Below, piece after piece: positions 33,942 through 43,550 of a stretch of DNA of 64,000 nt (position 1 is its first letter; each line of letters opens with the position of its first letter). The notes beneath the pieces are model-generated. The model had not been told where the DNA came from, made no database searches, and saw nothing but the letters and a program-made list of their open reading frames with translations. Location: the NCBI RefSeq assembly GCF_002847525.1, contig NZ_PKKM01000004.1:124001-188000 (forward strand), read 5' to 3'. The stretch is from Schaalia odontolytica (lineage in GTDB: Bacteria > Actinomycetota > Actinomycetes > Actinomycetales > Actinomycetaceae). A program made the position numbers and the translations under genes.

Positions 33942-33966
33942 ACAAATCCCGGCCTCGTCCCACGAA

Positions 33967-34200
33967 TGAACTGCGCCCCGAAACTTGGACGCGTTTAATG
34001 GTAGCCGTTATGCGGCTTCCCGTAGGGCCTGATCCCGGTATTCTGCCGGGGTCAGGCCCTTGAGCTTTACTTGGCGTCTTACTGTGTTCCAGTGCGTGAT
34101 GTAGGCGTCGAGGTCGGCTTTGAAGCTCTCGAAGGTCTGCCAGTCTTGGCCGCGAAAAAACTCGTCCTTGATGTGACCGAAGACCTGCTCAGTGGCGCCC
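33967..34200 (-). pseudogene. IS3-family transposase fragment with right inverted end
   Basis: The minus strand encodes the C-terminal ~65 residues of an IS3/IS150 OrfB transposase (TEQVFGHIKDEFFRGQDW, ending LKGLTPAEYRDQALREAA). The 3' end is followed by TGAACTGCGCCCC at 33967, a typical IS3-family terminal repeat. The upstream part, including most of the DDE domain, is missing. The break falls at about 34200, where island sequence begins. Confidence 0.8.
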
Positions 34201-34213
34201 CATACCGCCGCGT

Positions 34214-34245
34214 TATAATGCTGCAAACGCATTTGTATTGCATTT
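34214..34245 (+). promoter_or_regulatory. Promoter and possible operator of the defence operon
   Basis: A perfect TATAAT lies at 34214-34219, followed by GCATTT at 34229 and 34240 (11 bp apart, one helical turn). These could be half-sites for the ribbon-helix-helix protein encoded immediately downstream. The promoter lies just inside the IS3 junction. Confidence 0.5.
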
Positions 34246-34263
34246 CGAGCGATGGGAGCGCAG

Positions 34264-34476
34264 ATGCCCGACAGCTACAAGGAGCTCATCAAGAGCAATC
34301 CCGACGAGACCGAGATCAGAAGCTTCCTGGTGGACGGCAACCAGGTCTCCGTGACCCTGCGTATCCCCGACACCCTGCGCGATGCGGCGAAAGAGGAGGC
34401 TGCCCTCCGGGGCATGAGCTTCTCCGCCTTCGTGCGCACCTGCATGATCGAAGAGCTCGCGAAGAAAGGGGCATAA
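34264..34476 (+). CDS. Ribbon-helix-helix regulator at the head of the defence operon
   Basis: This protein of 70 residues has a short N-terminal helical region, then the beta strand QVSVTLRIP and helices DTLRDAAKEEAALRGMSFSAFVRTCMIEEL of a CopG/Arc-like domain. The ATG at 34264 is preferred because GGGAG lies five bases upstream. It is followed after four bases by the helicase gene, which has its own AAAGGGG site. Small DNA-binding proteins often lead restriction or defence operons and set expression timing. That role is inferred. Confidence 0.78.
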   Translation: MPDSYKELIKSNPDETEIRSFLVDGNQVSVTLRIPDTLRDAAKEEAALRGMSFSAFVRTCMIEELAKKGA

Positions 34477-34480
34477 ACCC

Positions 34481-37400
34481 ATGCAACCCGACTTCTTCGA
34501 CAACAGAGCGCGCATCGTCAAGGACGACCTTGTCGCCAACATAACCGACGGCGATCGTGTGGCGATAGCCGCGTCGGTGTTCTCCATGTACGCCTACCAG
34601 GAACTCGCCGAGCAGCTTGAGGGCATCGACGAGCTGCGCTTCGTCTTCACGTCGCAGGCGTTCACCAAGCAGCGCCCAACGCGCGAGAAGCGCGAGTTCT
34701 ACATCCCACGCCTTTCCCGTGAGCAGGGCCTTTGCGGCACCGACTTTGAGATCAAGCTGCGCAACGAGCTCACGCAGAAGGCCGTCGCGACCGAGTGCGC
34801 CGACTGGATCCGCCGCAAGGCGCGCTTCCGCTCCTTCGAGGGCGAGGGACGCATGAGCGGCTTCATGGATATCGACAAGACGGACGACAACGCAGCCTAC
34901 ATGCCCTTCGATGGCTTCACCACCCGCACGCTAGGCTGCGACAACTCCACGGACACCCCCGACGTGACCATGCGCTTGGACGCCTCCCAGTCGCGCGCCC
35001 TGCTGCAGCAGTTCGACGCCGCCTGGGACTCGGGCGAGCTCCACGACGTCACCGACGCCGTCATCGACGGCATCACGGCCATGTACCAGGAAAACGCGCC
35101 AGAGCTCATCTACTACATGGCGCTCTACCGCATATTCAGCGAGTTCTTGGACGACGTCTCCGAGGACGTACTGCCCAACGAGGGTCTGGGCTTCCGCGAC
35201 AGCCTCATCTGGAACAAGCTCTACGACTTCCAGAAGGACGCGGCGCTCGCCATCATCAACAAGCTCGAGACCTACAACGGCTGCATCCTGGCAGACTCCG
35301 TGGGCCTTGGCAAGACGTTCACCGCGCTCGCCGTGATCAAGTACTACGAGAGCCGCAACAAGGACGTGCTCGTACTGTGCCCCAAGAAGCTGCGCGACAA
35401 CTGGATCACCTACAACTCGAACGTCGTGAACAACCCCATCGCGGGCGATCGACTGCAGTACGACGTGCTCTACCACACCGATCTCTCGCGCACGCGAGGC
35501 ACGTCGGAGACTGGGCTGCCGCTCGACCGCCTGAACTGGGGCGCTTACGGCCTGGTTGTCATCGACGAGAGCCACAACTTCCGAAACGGCGGCGACTCGG
35601 CGTCGGAAGACAAGATGAACCGCTACCAGCTGCTCATGGAGAAGGTCATCAAGCAGGGCGTGAAGACAAAGGTGCTGATGCTGTCGGCCACGCCCGTGAA
35701 TAACCGCTTCCGCGACCTGCGCAACCAGCTCGCCCTGGCATACTGGGGCGACCCCACGGGCTGGTCTGAGAAGCTGCGTCTGGAGAACGACATCGAGACG
35801 GTTTTCCGCAATGCGCAGACCGTCTATTCCCAGTGGTCGAAGCTGCCCGCCGAGCAGAGGACGACCCACGCCCTCACCGACATGCTCGACTACGATTTCT
35901 TCGAGGTGCTCGACCAGGTGACCGTGGCGCGCAGCCGCAAGCACATCCAACGCTACTACGACATGAGCGCCATCGGGCCCTTCCCGAAACGCCTGCCGCC
36001 GATATCGAGGCGCCCCAAGCTCTCGACGCTGGCGAACGCGATCAACTACCGCGAGATATACGAGGAGCTTGACTCACTCGCCCTTGCCGTGTACATGCCG
36101 AGCTCGTACGTGCACCCCAGCAAGATGGAGAAGTACGCGAAGATGGGCGGAGGCGGCAACCTCACGCTCGGGGGGCGCGAGACGGGCGTGCGCCGCCTCA
36201 TGACGACGAACCTGCTCAAGCGCCTGGAGAGCTCGGTATGCTCATTCCGCCTGACGCTCGAGCGAGTACTGGCGGCCATGAACGCCGCCCTCGAGACTAT
36301 AGACGACTACCGCAGGGGCCTGGCGTCGGGCGCCAGCGTCGCCGACGGCGACCTGCCGGGCGGGTTCGACTTCGACCCCGACGACGAGAACGGCTTCGAG
36401 GTGGGCGGCGCCACGAAGATCCTCGTCGAGGACATGGACTGGATGAGCTGGGAGCGCGACATCGAGGCGGACGTCGCCGTCATCGAGGTCCTGATCTCGA
36501 TGGTGCGCGACATCGACCCTGCCCACGATTCCAAGCTCATAGAGCTGTGCGAGCAGATCCGCGAGAAGTCGCAAGGCCCCATCAACCCGGGCAACCGCAA
36601 GGTGCTCGTGTTCACCGCGTTCTCCGACACGGCGGACTACCTCTACGAGAACGTCTCGGCATTCGCGAAACGAGAGCTCGGCCTCGAGTGCGCCAAGGTC
36701 ACGGGCGACGGCTGCGCCTGCACGATAAAGGCCGTGCCCCCGCATATGCAGGAGGTGCTCGCCTGTTTCTCGCCCGCGTCGAAGGAGCGCGATGTGGTGG
36801 CACCGCAGCTTGCGGGCTGCGACGTGGACATCGTGATCGCCACCGACTGCATCTCGGAGGGCCAGAACCTCCAGGACTGCGACTACCTGATTAACTACGA
36901 CATCCACTGGAACCCCGTGCGCATCGTGCAGCGCTTCGGCCGCGTGGACCGCATCGGTTCGAAGAACGCCCGCATCCAGCTGGTGAACTACTGGCCCGAC
37001 GTGGAGCTTGACGAGTACATCAAGCTCAAGGCGCGCGTCGAGGAGCGCATGCGCATCACCGTGATGACGTCCACCGGCGACGACGACTACATCAACGCCG
37101 ACGAGACGGGAGACCTGGAGTACCGCCGCCAGCAGCTCGAGCAGATGCGCGACGAGGTCGTGGACCTTGAGGACGTCTCGGGCGGCGTGTCCATCACCGA
37201 CCTGGGCCTCAACGAGTTCCGCATGGACCTGGTGGGCTACTACCGCGACAATCCCGACATCGACAGGCTCCCGAGCGGCATCAACGCCGTGGTGGAGGGC
37301 GACGAGCCCGGTGTCATCTTCGTGCTGCGCAACGTCAACAGCAAGATCGACCGCGACGGCGCGAACCACCTGCACCCGTTCTACGTGGTTCGCATGGGAT

Positions 37401-37714
37401 CCGACGGATCCGTGGCTCACGGGCACCTGGAGCCCAAGGCGGTGCTCGATGGCATGCGCCTTTTGTGCCGCGGCAAGTCCGAGCCCGACATGGCGCTCTG
37501 CCGCGCCTACAACCGCGAGACCAAGAACGGCCGCGACATGCGCCGCGAGGCGGGGCTTCTCCGCGACGCGGTCGCCTCGATCGTCGACTCCAAGGAGGAG
37601 TCCGACGTCGACAGCTTCTTCGCCGGCGGCACGACGGGCTTCTTGGAGAACGACATCGAGGGGCTCGACGACTTCGAGCTCGTGTGCTTCTTGGTGGTGA
37701 GGCCCAGATGCTAG
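34481..37714 (+). CDS. PLD-like/SNF2-type helicase of extended type III system
   Basis: This 1077-residue protein has an N-terminal region (about residues 1-200) resembling the PLD-like domain seen on this helicase group. The SNF2/DEAD engine follows: motif I ADSVGLGKTFTAL near 271, motif II VIDESHNF near 363, motif III LSATPVNN, and in the second lobe TDCISEGQNLQD and QRFGRVDRIGS. Such enzymes move along double-stranded DNA and occur beside BREX, DISARM and type III restriction genes. The nuclease motif of true PLDs (HxK) is not evident. The stop overlaps the next gene by seven bases. It is the largest protein of the operon. Confidence 0.85.
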   Translation: MQPDFFDNRARIVKDDLVANITDGDRVAIAASVFSMYAYQELAEQLEGIDELRFVFTSQAFTKQRPTREKREFYIPRLSREQGLCGTDFEIKLRNELTQKAVATECADWIRRKARFRSFEGEGRMSGFMDIDKTDDNAAYMPFDGFTTRTLGCDNSTDTPDVTMRLDASQSRALLQQFDAAWDSGELHDVTDAVIDGITAMYQENAPELIYYMALYRIFSEFLDDVSEDVLPNEGLGFRDSLIWNKLYDFQKDAALAIINKLETYNGCILADSVGLGKTFTALAVIKYYESRNKDVLVLCPKKLRDNWITYNSNVVNNPIAGDRLQYDVLYHTDLSRTRGTSETGLPLDRLNWGAYGLVVIDESHNFRNGGDSASEDKMNRYQLLMEKVIKQGVKTKVLMLSATPVNNRFRDLRNQLALAYWGDPTGWSEKLRLENDIETVFRNAQTVYSQWSKLPAEQRTTHALTDMLDYDFFEVLDQVTVARSRKHIQRYYDMSAIGPFPKRLPPISRRPKLSTLANAINYREIYEELDSLALAVYMPSSYVHPSKMEKYAKMGGGGNLTLGGRETGVRRLMTTNLLKRLESSVCSFRLTLERVLAAMNAALETIDDYRRGLASGASVADGDLPGGFDFDPDDENGFEVGGATKILVEDMDWMSWERDIEADVAVIEVLISMVRDIDPAHDSKLIELCEQIREKSQGPINPGNRKVLVFTAFSDTADYLYENVSAFAKRELGLECAKVTGDGCACTIKAVPPHMQEVLACFSPASKERDVVAPQLAGCDVDIVIATDCISEGQNLQDCDYLINYDIHWNPVRIVQRFGRVDRIGSKNARIQLVNYWPDVELDEYIKLKARVEERMRITVMTSTGDDDYINADETGDLEYRRQQLEQMRDEVVDLEDVSGGVSITDLGLNEFRMDLVGYYRDNPDIDRLPSGINAVVEGDEPGVIFVLRNVNSKIDRDGANHLHPFYVVRMGSDGSVAHGHLEPKAVLDGMRLLCRGKSEPDMALCRAYNRETKNGRDMRREAGLLRDAVASIVDSKEESDVDSFFAGGTTGFLENDIEGLDDFELVCFLVVRPRC

Positions 37715-38328
37715 GGCTTCCGAGCACGACCGAGGTGGGCCGACGCATACCCAAGGAGGCCTTCTACGGCCGCCTGAAGGTGAGCGCCGCGCTGCGCCAG
37801 TCCTTCATCGACGACGTCAAGCGCTTCGTGATCGCGAACTCGATAAAGACCTCCACGACCGGCATACCCGACGGGGAAAGCGTGCACGAGGTGCTCGTGG
37901 TGGAAGTGGCGCTCAAAGCCCGCCGCGTCCCCGAAGAGGTGCTGGCGCTTGTGGCCCAGGCGAACCCCCATAAGCTGCTGTTTGCGTGCACTTTCAACGA
38001 CGAGGTTCGCCTCGCGGTGATGCTCAAGAGAATCGCTGTGGGAGAATGGCAAAGCGCCGGGGATACTTCCCTCACCCTGAAAGCGACGAGCATGGACGAG
38101 GTTTGGGACTCGATCGCCTCGCAAGTTGCGTATGGCGATACGGGCAGCGAAACCGCAACCGTTGACGAGCGCTTCGCGGCGGACGCCAAGCTCAAGGCAC
38201 TGCGAGATGAGCTGGCACGAGTGGAGGCGCGCGGGCGCAAGGAGCGGCAGGTGGCGCGCAAGAACGCGCTTTTCGACAAGGCAAAGCAACTCAAGCGGCA
38301 GATCGCCGTCATAGAGGAAGGCAGATAG
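37708..38328 (+). CDS. DUF4391 domain protein
   Basis: This 206-residue soluble protein matches the DUF4391 pattern: an N-terminal VGRRIPKEAFYGRL segment, EVLVVEVALKARRVP, a FACTFNDEVRLAVML strand set, and a C-terminal coiled coil (about residues 155-205). The family occurs next to type III methyltransferases and SNF2-type helicases, but its biochemical role is not established. It starts within the helicase stop region (seven-base overlap) and ends directly against the methyltransferase start with no gap. This gives tight translational coupling and suggests a complex with both neighbours. Confidence 0.8.
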   Translation: MLGLPSTTEVGRRIPKEAFYGRLKVSAALRQSFIDDVKRFVIANSIKTSTTGIPDGESVHEVLVVEVALKARRVPEEVLALVAQANPHKLLFACTFNDEVRLAVMLKRIAVGEWQSAGDTSLTLKATSMDEVWDSIASQVAYGDTGSETATVDERFAADAKLKALRDELARVEARGRKERQVARKNALFDKAKQLKRQIAVIEEGR

Positions 38329-40236
38329 ATGGAAAAGATCGAGATGGGCACGCCCGACGGCGCCGTCGAGAACATCGAGAAGATTGCGGAGCTTTTCCCA
38401 CAGGTTATGACCGAGGTGGAAAACGCCGACGGTGAACTCGAGCGCGCCGTGGACTTCGACGCGCTGCGCGATCTTCTGGGTGATGTGACCGAAGGCCAGC
38501 GTGAGCGCTATCAGTTCACTTGGCCCGGCAAGCGCGAGGCAAAGGCCGAGGCGCGCCGCCCCATCTACAAGACGATGATTCCCGAGCCAGGCAAGTCTAA
38601 GGATTGGGACACCACGGAGAACCTCTATATCGAGGGAGACAATCTGGATGCTCTGAAAATCCTGAAGGAGACCTACGCCGGCAAGGTGAAGCTCATCTAC
38701 ATCGACCCCCCATACAATACGGGCCATGACTTCGTCTATGACGACGATTTCGCCCAGACGCGTGGCGAATACGACTCTGAGAGCGGCGAATACGACGAGA
38801 AGGGTGGCCGCCTGGTCGCCAACACCGAGAGCAACGGCCGGTTCCATTCGGACTGGTGCTCCATGATTTACCCTCGGTTGCTTCTTGCACGCGACCTTCT
38901 GACTCCTGACGGATTGGTGTTTATTAGTATTAATGCTTGCGAAGAAGTAAACCTTGTAAAGATATGTGACGAGATTTTTGGCCCAGATAATCGCGTGATG
39001 GACTTTGTCTGGAAGAACAAATATGGTCTTGGCGCACTTACAAAGGGGGCTGCAAGCCTTCATGAATACGTGCTCTGCTATGCAAAAAAATATCCCGATA
39101 ATCTAGAAGCAGAGCTGTCGGGCTCTGAAATAGAAAAATACAACAAATTTGATTCAAAGCAGGCTATTCGGGGCGGCTATATTACTCAACCTCTTGCAAC
39201 AAAAAGCAAAGATGATAGGCCGAACCTCGTTTATCCACTTGTCCACAATGGGATTGAAATATGGCCTGATAAACAGTGGATTTGGTCAAAGGAGCGGCTA
39301 TTAAAAGCTTATGATAACGACGAGATCGTTATCAACGAAAAGAATGGGAAGTATAGCGTTCGGTTCAAGCAATACTTACGTGATGAGAATGGGGTAATGC
39401 GTAAAGGTAAACCCCTTTCGCTAATCACGAGTTGTTTCAACCAAGATGGCACAAAAGAGATCGACGGGCTATTTGGAAAGCGTGTTTTCGATTTCCCAAA
39501 GCCATCCCGCTTAATTCGAGATTTCGTTCTTTATCGTATTAACGATATCGATGATTCTGACTTTATTGTGATGGACTTCTTTTCAGGATCCGCTGCAACT
39601 GCTGATGCGGTTATGCAGGCAAATTCGATAGATGGAGGGAATCGTAAGTTTATATTGGTTCAGATTCCCGAGCAATGCGATGAAAAGACCGTCGCTGCGA
39701 AAGAAGGCTATCGGACTATTTGTGAGATTGGCGAGGCGCGTATCCGTCGTGCAGGTGAGAAGATCCGTGCCGAAATCGATGACTCGAATCGTCAGCTTGA
39801 GCTAGGTGCCGAACCCAAACCTTATCCCGATTTTGGCTTCCGCGTGCTGCGCATCGACTCCTCGAACTTCAAGGACTTCTACCTCACGCCTGACGAGACC
39901 GCCCAGGAGAGCCTTTTCGATTTCGCTGACAACGTAAAGGAGGGGCGCTCCGACCTTGATTTGCTCTTCGAGGTGCTGCCCAAGCTCGGCATCCCGTACT
40001 CCGCGAAGATCGAGGAGCGCGTGCTCGCCGGCAAGAAGGTGTTCTTTGTTGATGGCGACAAATTGGCGGCCTGCTTCGATGCGAACGTCGGCTCCGACAC
40101 CATCGAGGAGATGGCGAAGGCAAAGCCCTGGTACGCCGTCATCCGCGACTCATCCATGGCCGACGACGCCACGCACGCCAACTACGAGGAGTTGTTCCGC
40201 ACCTACAGCCCCGACACCGTTCCCCAAGTGATTTAA
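38329..40236 (+). CDS. Type III restriction-modification methyltransferase (Mod)
   Basis: This 635-residue enzyme is a beta-class N6-adenine methyltransferase. Catalytic motif IV DPPYNTGHDFVYDDDF lies near residue 126. The target-recognition region follows (about 200-400), and the SAM-binding motif FFSGSAATADAV lies near 416. In type III systems Mod sets specificity and also partners Res for cleavage. GC content drops sharply in the middle: by count 24/60 bases at 39121-39180 against 37/60 at 38341-38400. That suggests replacement of the recognition region. The start lies directly after the DUF4391 stop and follows AGGAAGG. Confidence 0.92.
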   Translation: MEKIEMGTPDGAVENIEKIAELFPQVMTEVENADGELERAVDFDALRDLLGDVTEGQRERYQFTWPGKREAKAEARRPIYKTMIPEPGKSKDWDTTENLYIEGDNLDALKILKETYAGKVKLIYIDPPYNTGHDFVYDDDFAQTRGEYDSESGEYDEKGGRLVANTESNGRFHSDWCSMIYPRLLLARDLLTPDGLVFISINACEEVNLVKICDEIFGPDNRVMDFVWKNKYGLGALTKGAASLHEYVLCYAKKYPDNLEAELSGSEIEKYNKFDSKQAIRGGYITQPLATKSKDDRPNLVYPLVHNGIEIWPDKQWIWSKERLLKAYDNDEIVINEKNGKYSVRFKQYLRDENGVMRKGKPLSLITSCFNQDGTKEIDGLFGKRVFDFPKPSRLIRDFVLYRINDIDDSDFIVMDFFSGSAATADAVMQANSIDGGNRKFILVQIPEQCDEKTVAAKEGYRTICEIGEARIRRAGEKIRAEIDDSNRQLELGAEPKPYPDFGFRVLRIDSSNFKDFYLTPDETAQESLFDFADNVKEGRSDLDLLFEVLPKLGIPYSAKIEERVLAGKKVFFVDGDKLAACFDANVGSDTIEEMAKAKPWYAVIRDSSMADDATHANYEELFRTYSPDTVPQVI

Positions 40237-40245
40237 GGCGTCAAC

Positions 40246-43200
40246 ATGAAGTTCAAGTTCAAAGTACAGCAGTACCAAACCGACGCCGCAGACGCGGTGG
40301 CCTCGGTCTTCGAGGGGCAGCCCAACCAGGGCGCCTCCGTCTACCTGCGCGACCTGGGCCGCAAACCCAGGCGCGCGCAGGGCGAGATCGACTTCGGCGA
40401 CGAGGGCACCGAGGGCTATGCCAATGCACCCGTCGCGCTTTCGGGCGCCGACATATTGGCAAACGTGCACGCGGTGCAGCGACGCAACCAGATCCCCGAG
40501 TCGGAGGAGCTTTTCTGCGGCATGGGAGCCTGCCAGCTGGACGTCGAGATGGAGACGGGCACCGGCAAGACTTACGTCTACACCAAGACGATGCTCGAGC
40601 TCAATCGTCTGTACGGCTGGTGCAAGTTCATCGTGGTGGTGCCATCGGTCGCCATCCGCGAGGGCGTCGCCAAGAGCCTGGAGAACACCCAGGAGCACTT
40701 CTTCTCCCAATACCACAAGAAGATCAGGTTCTTCATATACGACTCGGACAACCTGACCGAGCTGGATGCGTATTCCCAATCGAGCGACGTCAACTGCATG
40801 GTCATCAACATGCAGGCGTTCAACGCGTCAATGAAGGAGGGCGCCAAGAACAAGGCGGCGCGCATCATCTTCGACGAGCGCGACGAGTTCGGCAGCCGTA
40901 GGCCCATCGACGTCATAGCGGCGAACCGCCCCATTGTCATCTGCGATGAGCCCCAGAAGATGGGAAAAAAGGGGGTCGCGACCCAGAAGGGCATCGCCCG
41001 CTTCAACCCGCTGTTTGTGCTGAACTATTCGGCAACTCACAAGGAGAAGCACGACCTGGTGTATGCCTTGGACGCCTTGGACGCCTACAACCAGAAACTC
41101 GTCAAGCACATCGAGGTGAAGGGCTTCGCCCTCAAGAACATGCGAGGAACCGACGGCTACCTGTACCTGCGCGACATCGTGGTATCCAAGAACCGTGCTC
41201 CCGAGGCCGTTATCGAGTTCAAGTGCATGGGCGCGGGCGGCAAGGTGCGCAAGAGAACCGCGCGCTTTGGTGAGGGCGACAGCATCTACGACGCCAGCGG
41301 TTCGACGAAGCTCGAAGCGTACCGCGGCTACACCATCGCGAGTGGCAACGACGGCGTGGTCCCGCCTCAGGACGGACGCGCAGGCTACGTGCGCTTCCTG
41401 GACGGCTCTATCGGGGACGACGGGCGCATCTACATCGGCGAGGTCTACGGCGACTCCGCCGCCGATGACATGCAGCGCCTACAGATACGCGAGACGATCT
41501 TGAGCCACCTGCAGAAGGAGGAGGCGCTTTTCCGCCGCGGCATCAAGTGCCTGAGCCTTTTCTTCATCGACCAGGTGGCGAAGTACCGTGACCTCTCCGG
41601 CAACGGCGAGACCGTGGGCTACGGCAAGATCTTCGAGGAGGAGTACGAGGCCATCGTCTCCGACAGATTGAAGCACCCCACGCAGGACGACATCCTCAGC
41701 CCCTCCTACGCGCAGTACCTCGGGCGATTCGAGGCACGCTCGGTGCACTCCGGCTACTTCTCTGTGGACAAGAAGGGCAATGCCGTTGAGTCGAAGGCCG
41801 AGAAGAAGTCCGAGCGCGAGGACGGCATCGGCATCAACGACGACGACGCGAAGCGTGCCTACGACCTGATCCTGCGCGATAAGGAGCGCCTGCTTTCGTT
41901 CGATGAGCCGGTGCGCTTCATTTTCAGCCACTCTGCGCTGCGCGAAGGCTGGGACAACCCGAACATCTTTCAGATATGCACGCTCAAGGAGTCGGGTTCT
42001 GAGACGAGCAAGCGCCAGGAGGTCGGCCGTGGCATGCGCCTGGCGGTTGACCAGGAAGGCAACCGCCAGGACGCCGCTCTGCTGGGACCCGACGAGGTGC
42101 ACCGCGTGAACTTGCTCACCGTGATCGCGTCGGAGAGCTACGAGACGTTCGTGAGGGATTTGCAGACCGATATAAGCAAGAGCCTGCGCGAGCGCCCGAA
42201 GAAGGTGGAGATGAACCTGTTCAGCGGGTGCGACGTCGTGCTCGACGGCGAGACGGTCTCCTTCACCGAGGAGGAGTCGAAGCGCATCTACAAGGCTCTT
42301 TACAAGTGCGACCTCATCGACGACGACGACAAGCCGACCGCCGAGTTCCGCAAGGCTGTCGAGGGCGGCACCTTCGTGGAGTACTTCGTCGTGAAGCTGC
42401 CCGAGGGCATCGCCGACACCGCCCACGCCAAGGCGGTCGAGGCGCTGGTGAGAAGCGTCTACGACGCGCACGCACTCGACGGCATGATTGGGCGCGCCCA
42501 GGAGAAGATCACCGAGAACACGATGACCGACAACTTCGCCAAGCGCGAGTTCAAGGAGCTGTGGGCGCGCATCAACCGCAAGCACGCCTACACGGTGAGC
42601 TTCTCGGACGACGAGCTGAGGAGCAAGTCGATAGAGCGCATCAACGGCGATTTGCGCGTGAGCAGGCTGCAGTACACCCTGACGGTCGGCGGGCAGAAGT
42701 CACAGGCCACGCGCGACGAGGTGCAGGGCGGCTCGTCGTTCGACCGCACGCAGACCGAGACTCGCGACGTCGACGCCGGAACCACGTCCGTGGGCGTGAC
42801 CTACGACCTCGTGGGCGAGGTGGCGCAGGCCGCTGCCATCACGCGCAGGAGCGCCGCGGCGATCCTCGCCGGCATCGACGCCAACGCGTTCGAGCTCTAC
42901 CGAGTGAACCCCGAGGAGTTCATCAAGAAGGCCGCTGCGCTCATCGTGTCGGAGAAGGCGACGATGGTCGTTGAGCACATCAGCTACCACGAGATCGACG
43001 ACGTCTACGACGAGGCTATTTTCACCGAGCGCATGCCCGACAACGCGAGCAAGGCGTACGAGGCTAAGAAGAACATCCAGCGCTTCGTGTTCCCTGACTC
43101 CGACGGCGAGCGCAGGTTCGCCGAAGACATGGACGCCGCCGCCGAGGTAGCGGTCTACGCCAAATTGCCTCGAACGTTCCAGATTCCCACACCGGTGGGC

Positions 43201-43428
43201 AACTACGCCCCCGACTGGGCTATCGCCTTCAAGGAGGGCAGCGTGCGCCACGTGTTCTTCGTCGCCGAGACAAAGGGCACCATGGACACGATGGAGCTCT
43301 CCGGCGTGGAAAACGCCAAGATCGCTTGCGCGAAGAAGCTCTTCAATGAGATGAGCACCAGCGACGTGCGCTACCACAACGTGGCAACGTACGAGGACCT
43401 GCTCGAGGTAATGGGCAGGATGAGCTAG
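40246..43428 (+). CDS. Type III restriction endonuclease subunit (Res)
   Basis: This 1060-residue protein has a SF2 helicase module: Walker A METGTGKTYVYTK near residue 104, the DEPQ motif II in VICDEPQKMG near 234, SHSALREGWDNPNIFQ and the motif VI-like RQEVGRGMRLAV. A C-terminal nuclease domain shows the PD-(D/E)xK elements PDWAI and ETKG (about 988-1015). With Mod it forms the ATP-dependent type III complex that slides between two sites and cuts near one of them. It is nine bases after mod and follows the standard order mod-res. Confidence 0.93.
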   Translation: MKFKFKVQQYQTDAADAVASVFEGQPNQGASVYLRDLGRKPRRAQGEIDFGDEGTEGYANAPVALSGADILANVHAVQRRNQIPESEELFCGMGACQLDVEMETGTGKTYVYTKTMLELNRLYGWCKFIVVVPSVAIREGVAKSLENTQEHFFSQYHKKIRFFIYDSDNLTELDAYSQSSDVNCMVINMQAFNASMKEGAKNKAARIIFDERDEFGSRRPIDVIAANRPIVICDEPQKMGKKGVATQKGIARFNPLFVLNYSATHKEKHDLVYALDALDAYNQKLVKHIEVKGFALKNMRGTDGYLYLRDIVVSKNRAPEAVIEFKCMGAGGKVRKRTARFGEGDSIYDASGSTKLEAYRGYTIASGNDGVVPPQDGRAGYVRFLDGSIGDDGRIYIGEVYGDSAADDMQRLQIRETILSHLQKEEALFRRGIKCLSLFFIDQVAKYRDLSGNGETVGYGKIFEEEYEAIVSDRLKHPTQDDILSPSYAQYLGRFEARSVHSGYFSVDKKGNAVESKAEKKSEREDGIGINDDDAKRAYDLILRDKERLLSFDEPVRFIFSHSALREGWDNPNIFQICTLKESGSETSKRQEVGRGMRLAVDQEGNRQDAALLGPDEVHRVNLLTVIASESYETFVRDLQTDISKSLRERPKKVEMNLFSGCDVVLDGETVSFTEEESKRIYKALYKCDLIDDDDKPTAEFRKAVEGGTFVEYFVVKLPEGIADTAHAKAVEALVRSVYDAHALDGMIGRAQEKITENTMTDNFAKREFKELWARINRKHAYTVSFSDDELRSKSIERINGDLRVSRLQYTLTVGGQKSQATRDEVQGGSSFDRTQTETRDVDAGTTSVGVTYDLVGEVAQAAAITRRSAAAILAGIDANAFELYRVNPEEFIKKAAALIVSEKATMVVEHISYHEIDDVYDEAIFTERMPDNASKAYEAKKNIQRFVFPDSDGERRFAEDMDAAAEVAVYAKLPRTFQIPTPVGNYAPDWAIAFKEGSVRHVFFVAETKGTMDTMELSGVENAKIACAKKLFNEMSTSDVRYHNVATYEDLLEVMGRMS

Positions 43429-43550
43429 GCAACGTTTATGGAAAGTAAGGATAATCAGAAGGATACAGTTCTTTCGATTTGTGCGAGCCCTTTGGCGTTC
43501 GCGAAATCGGCTCACTGGGAATTATTCGTCGGATAGATAGGCCTTTAAGG

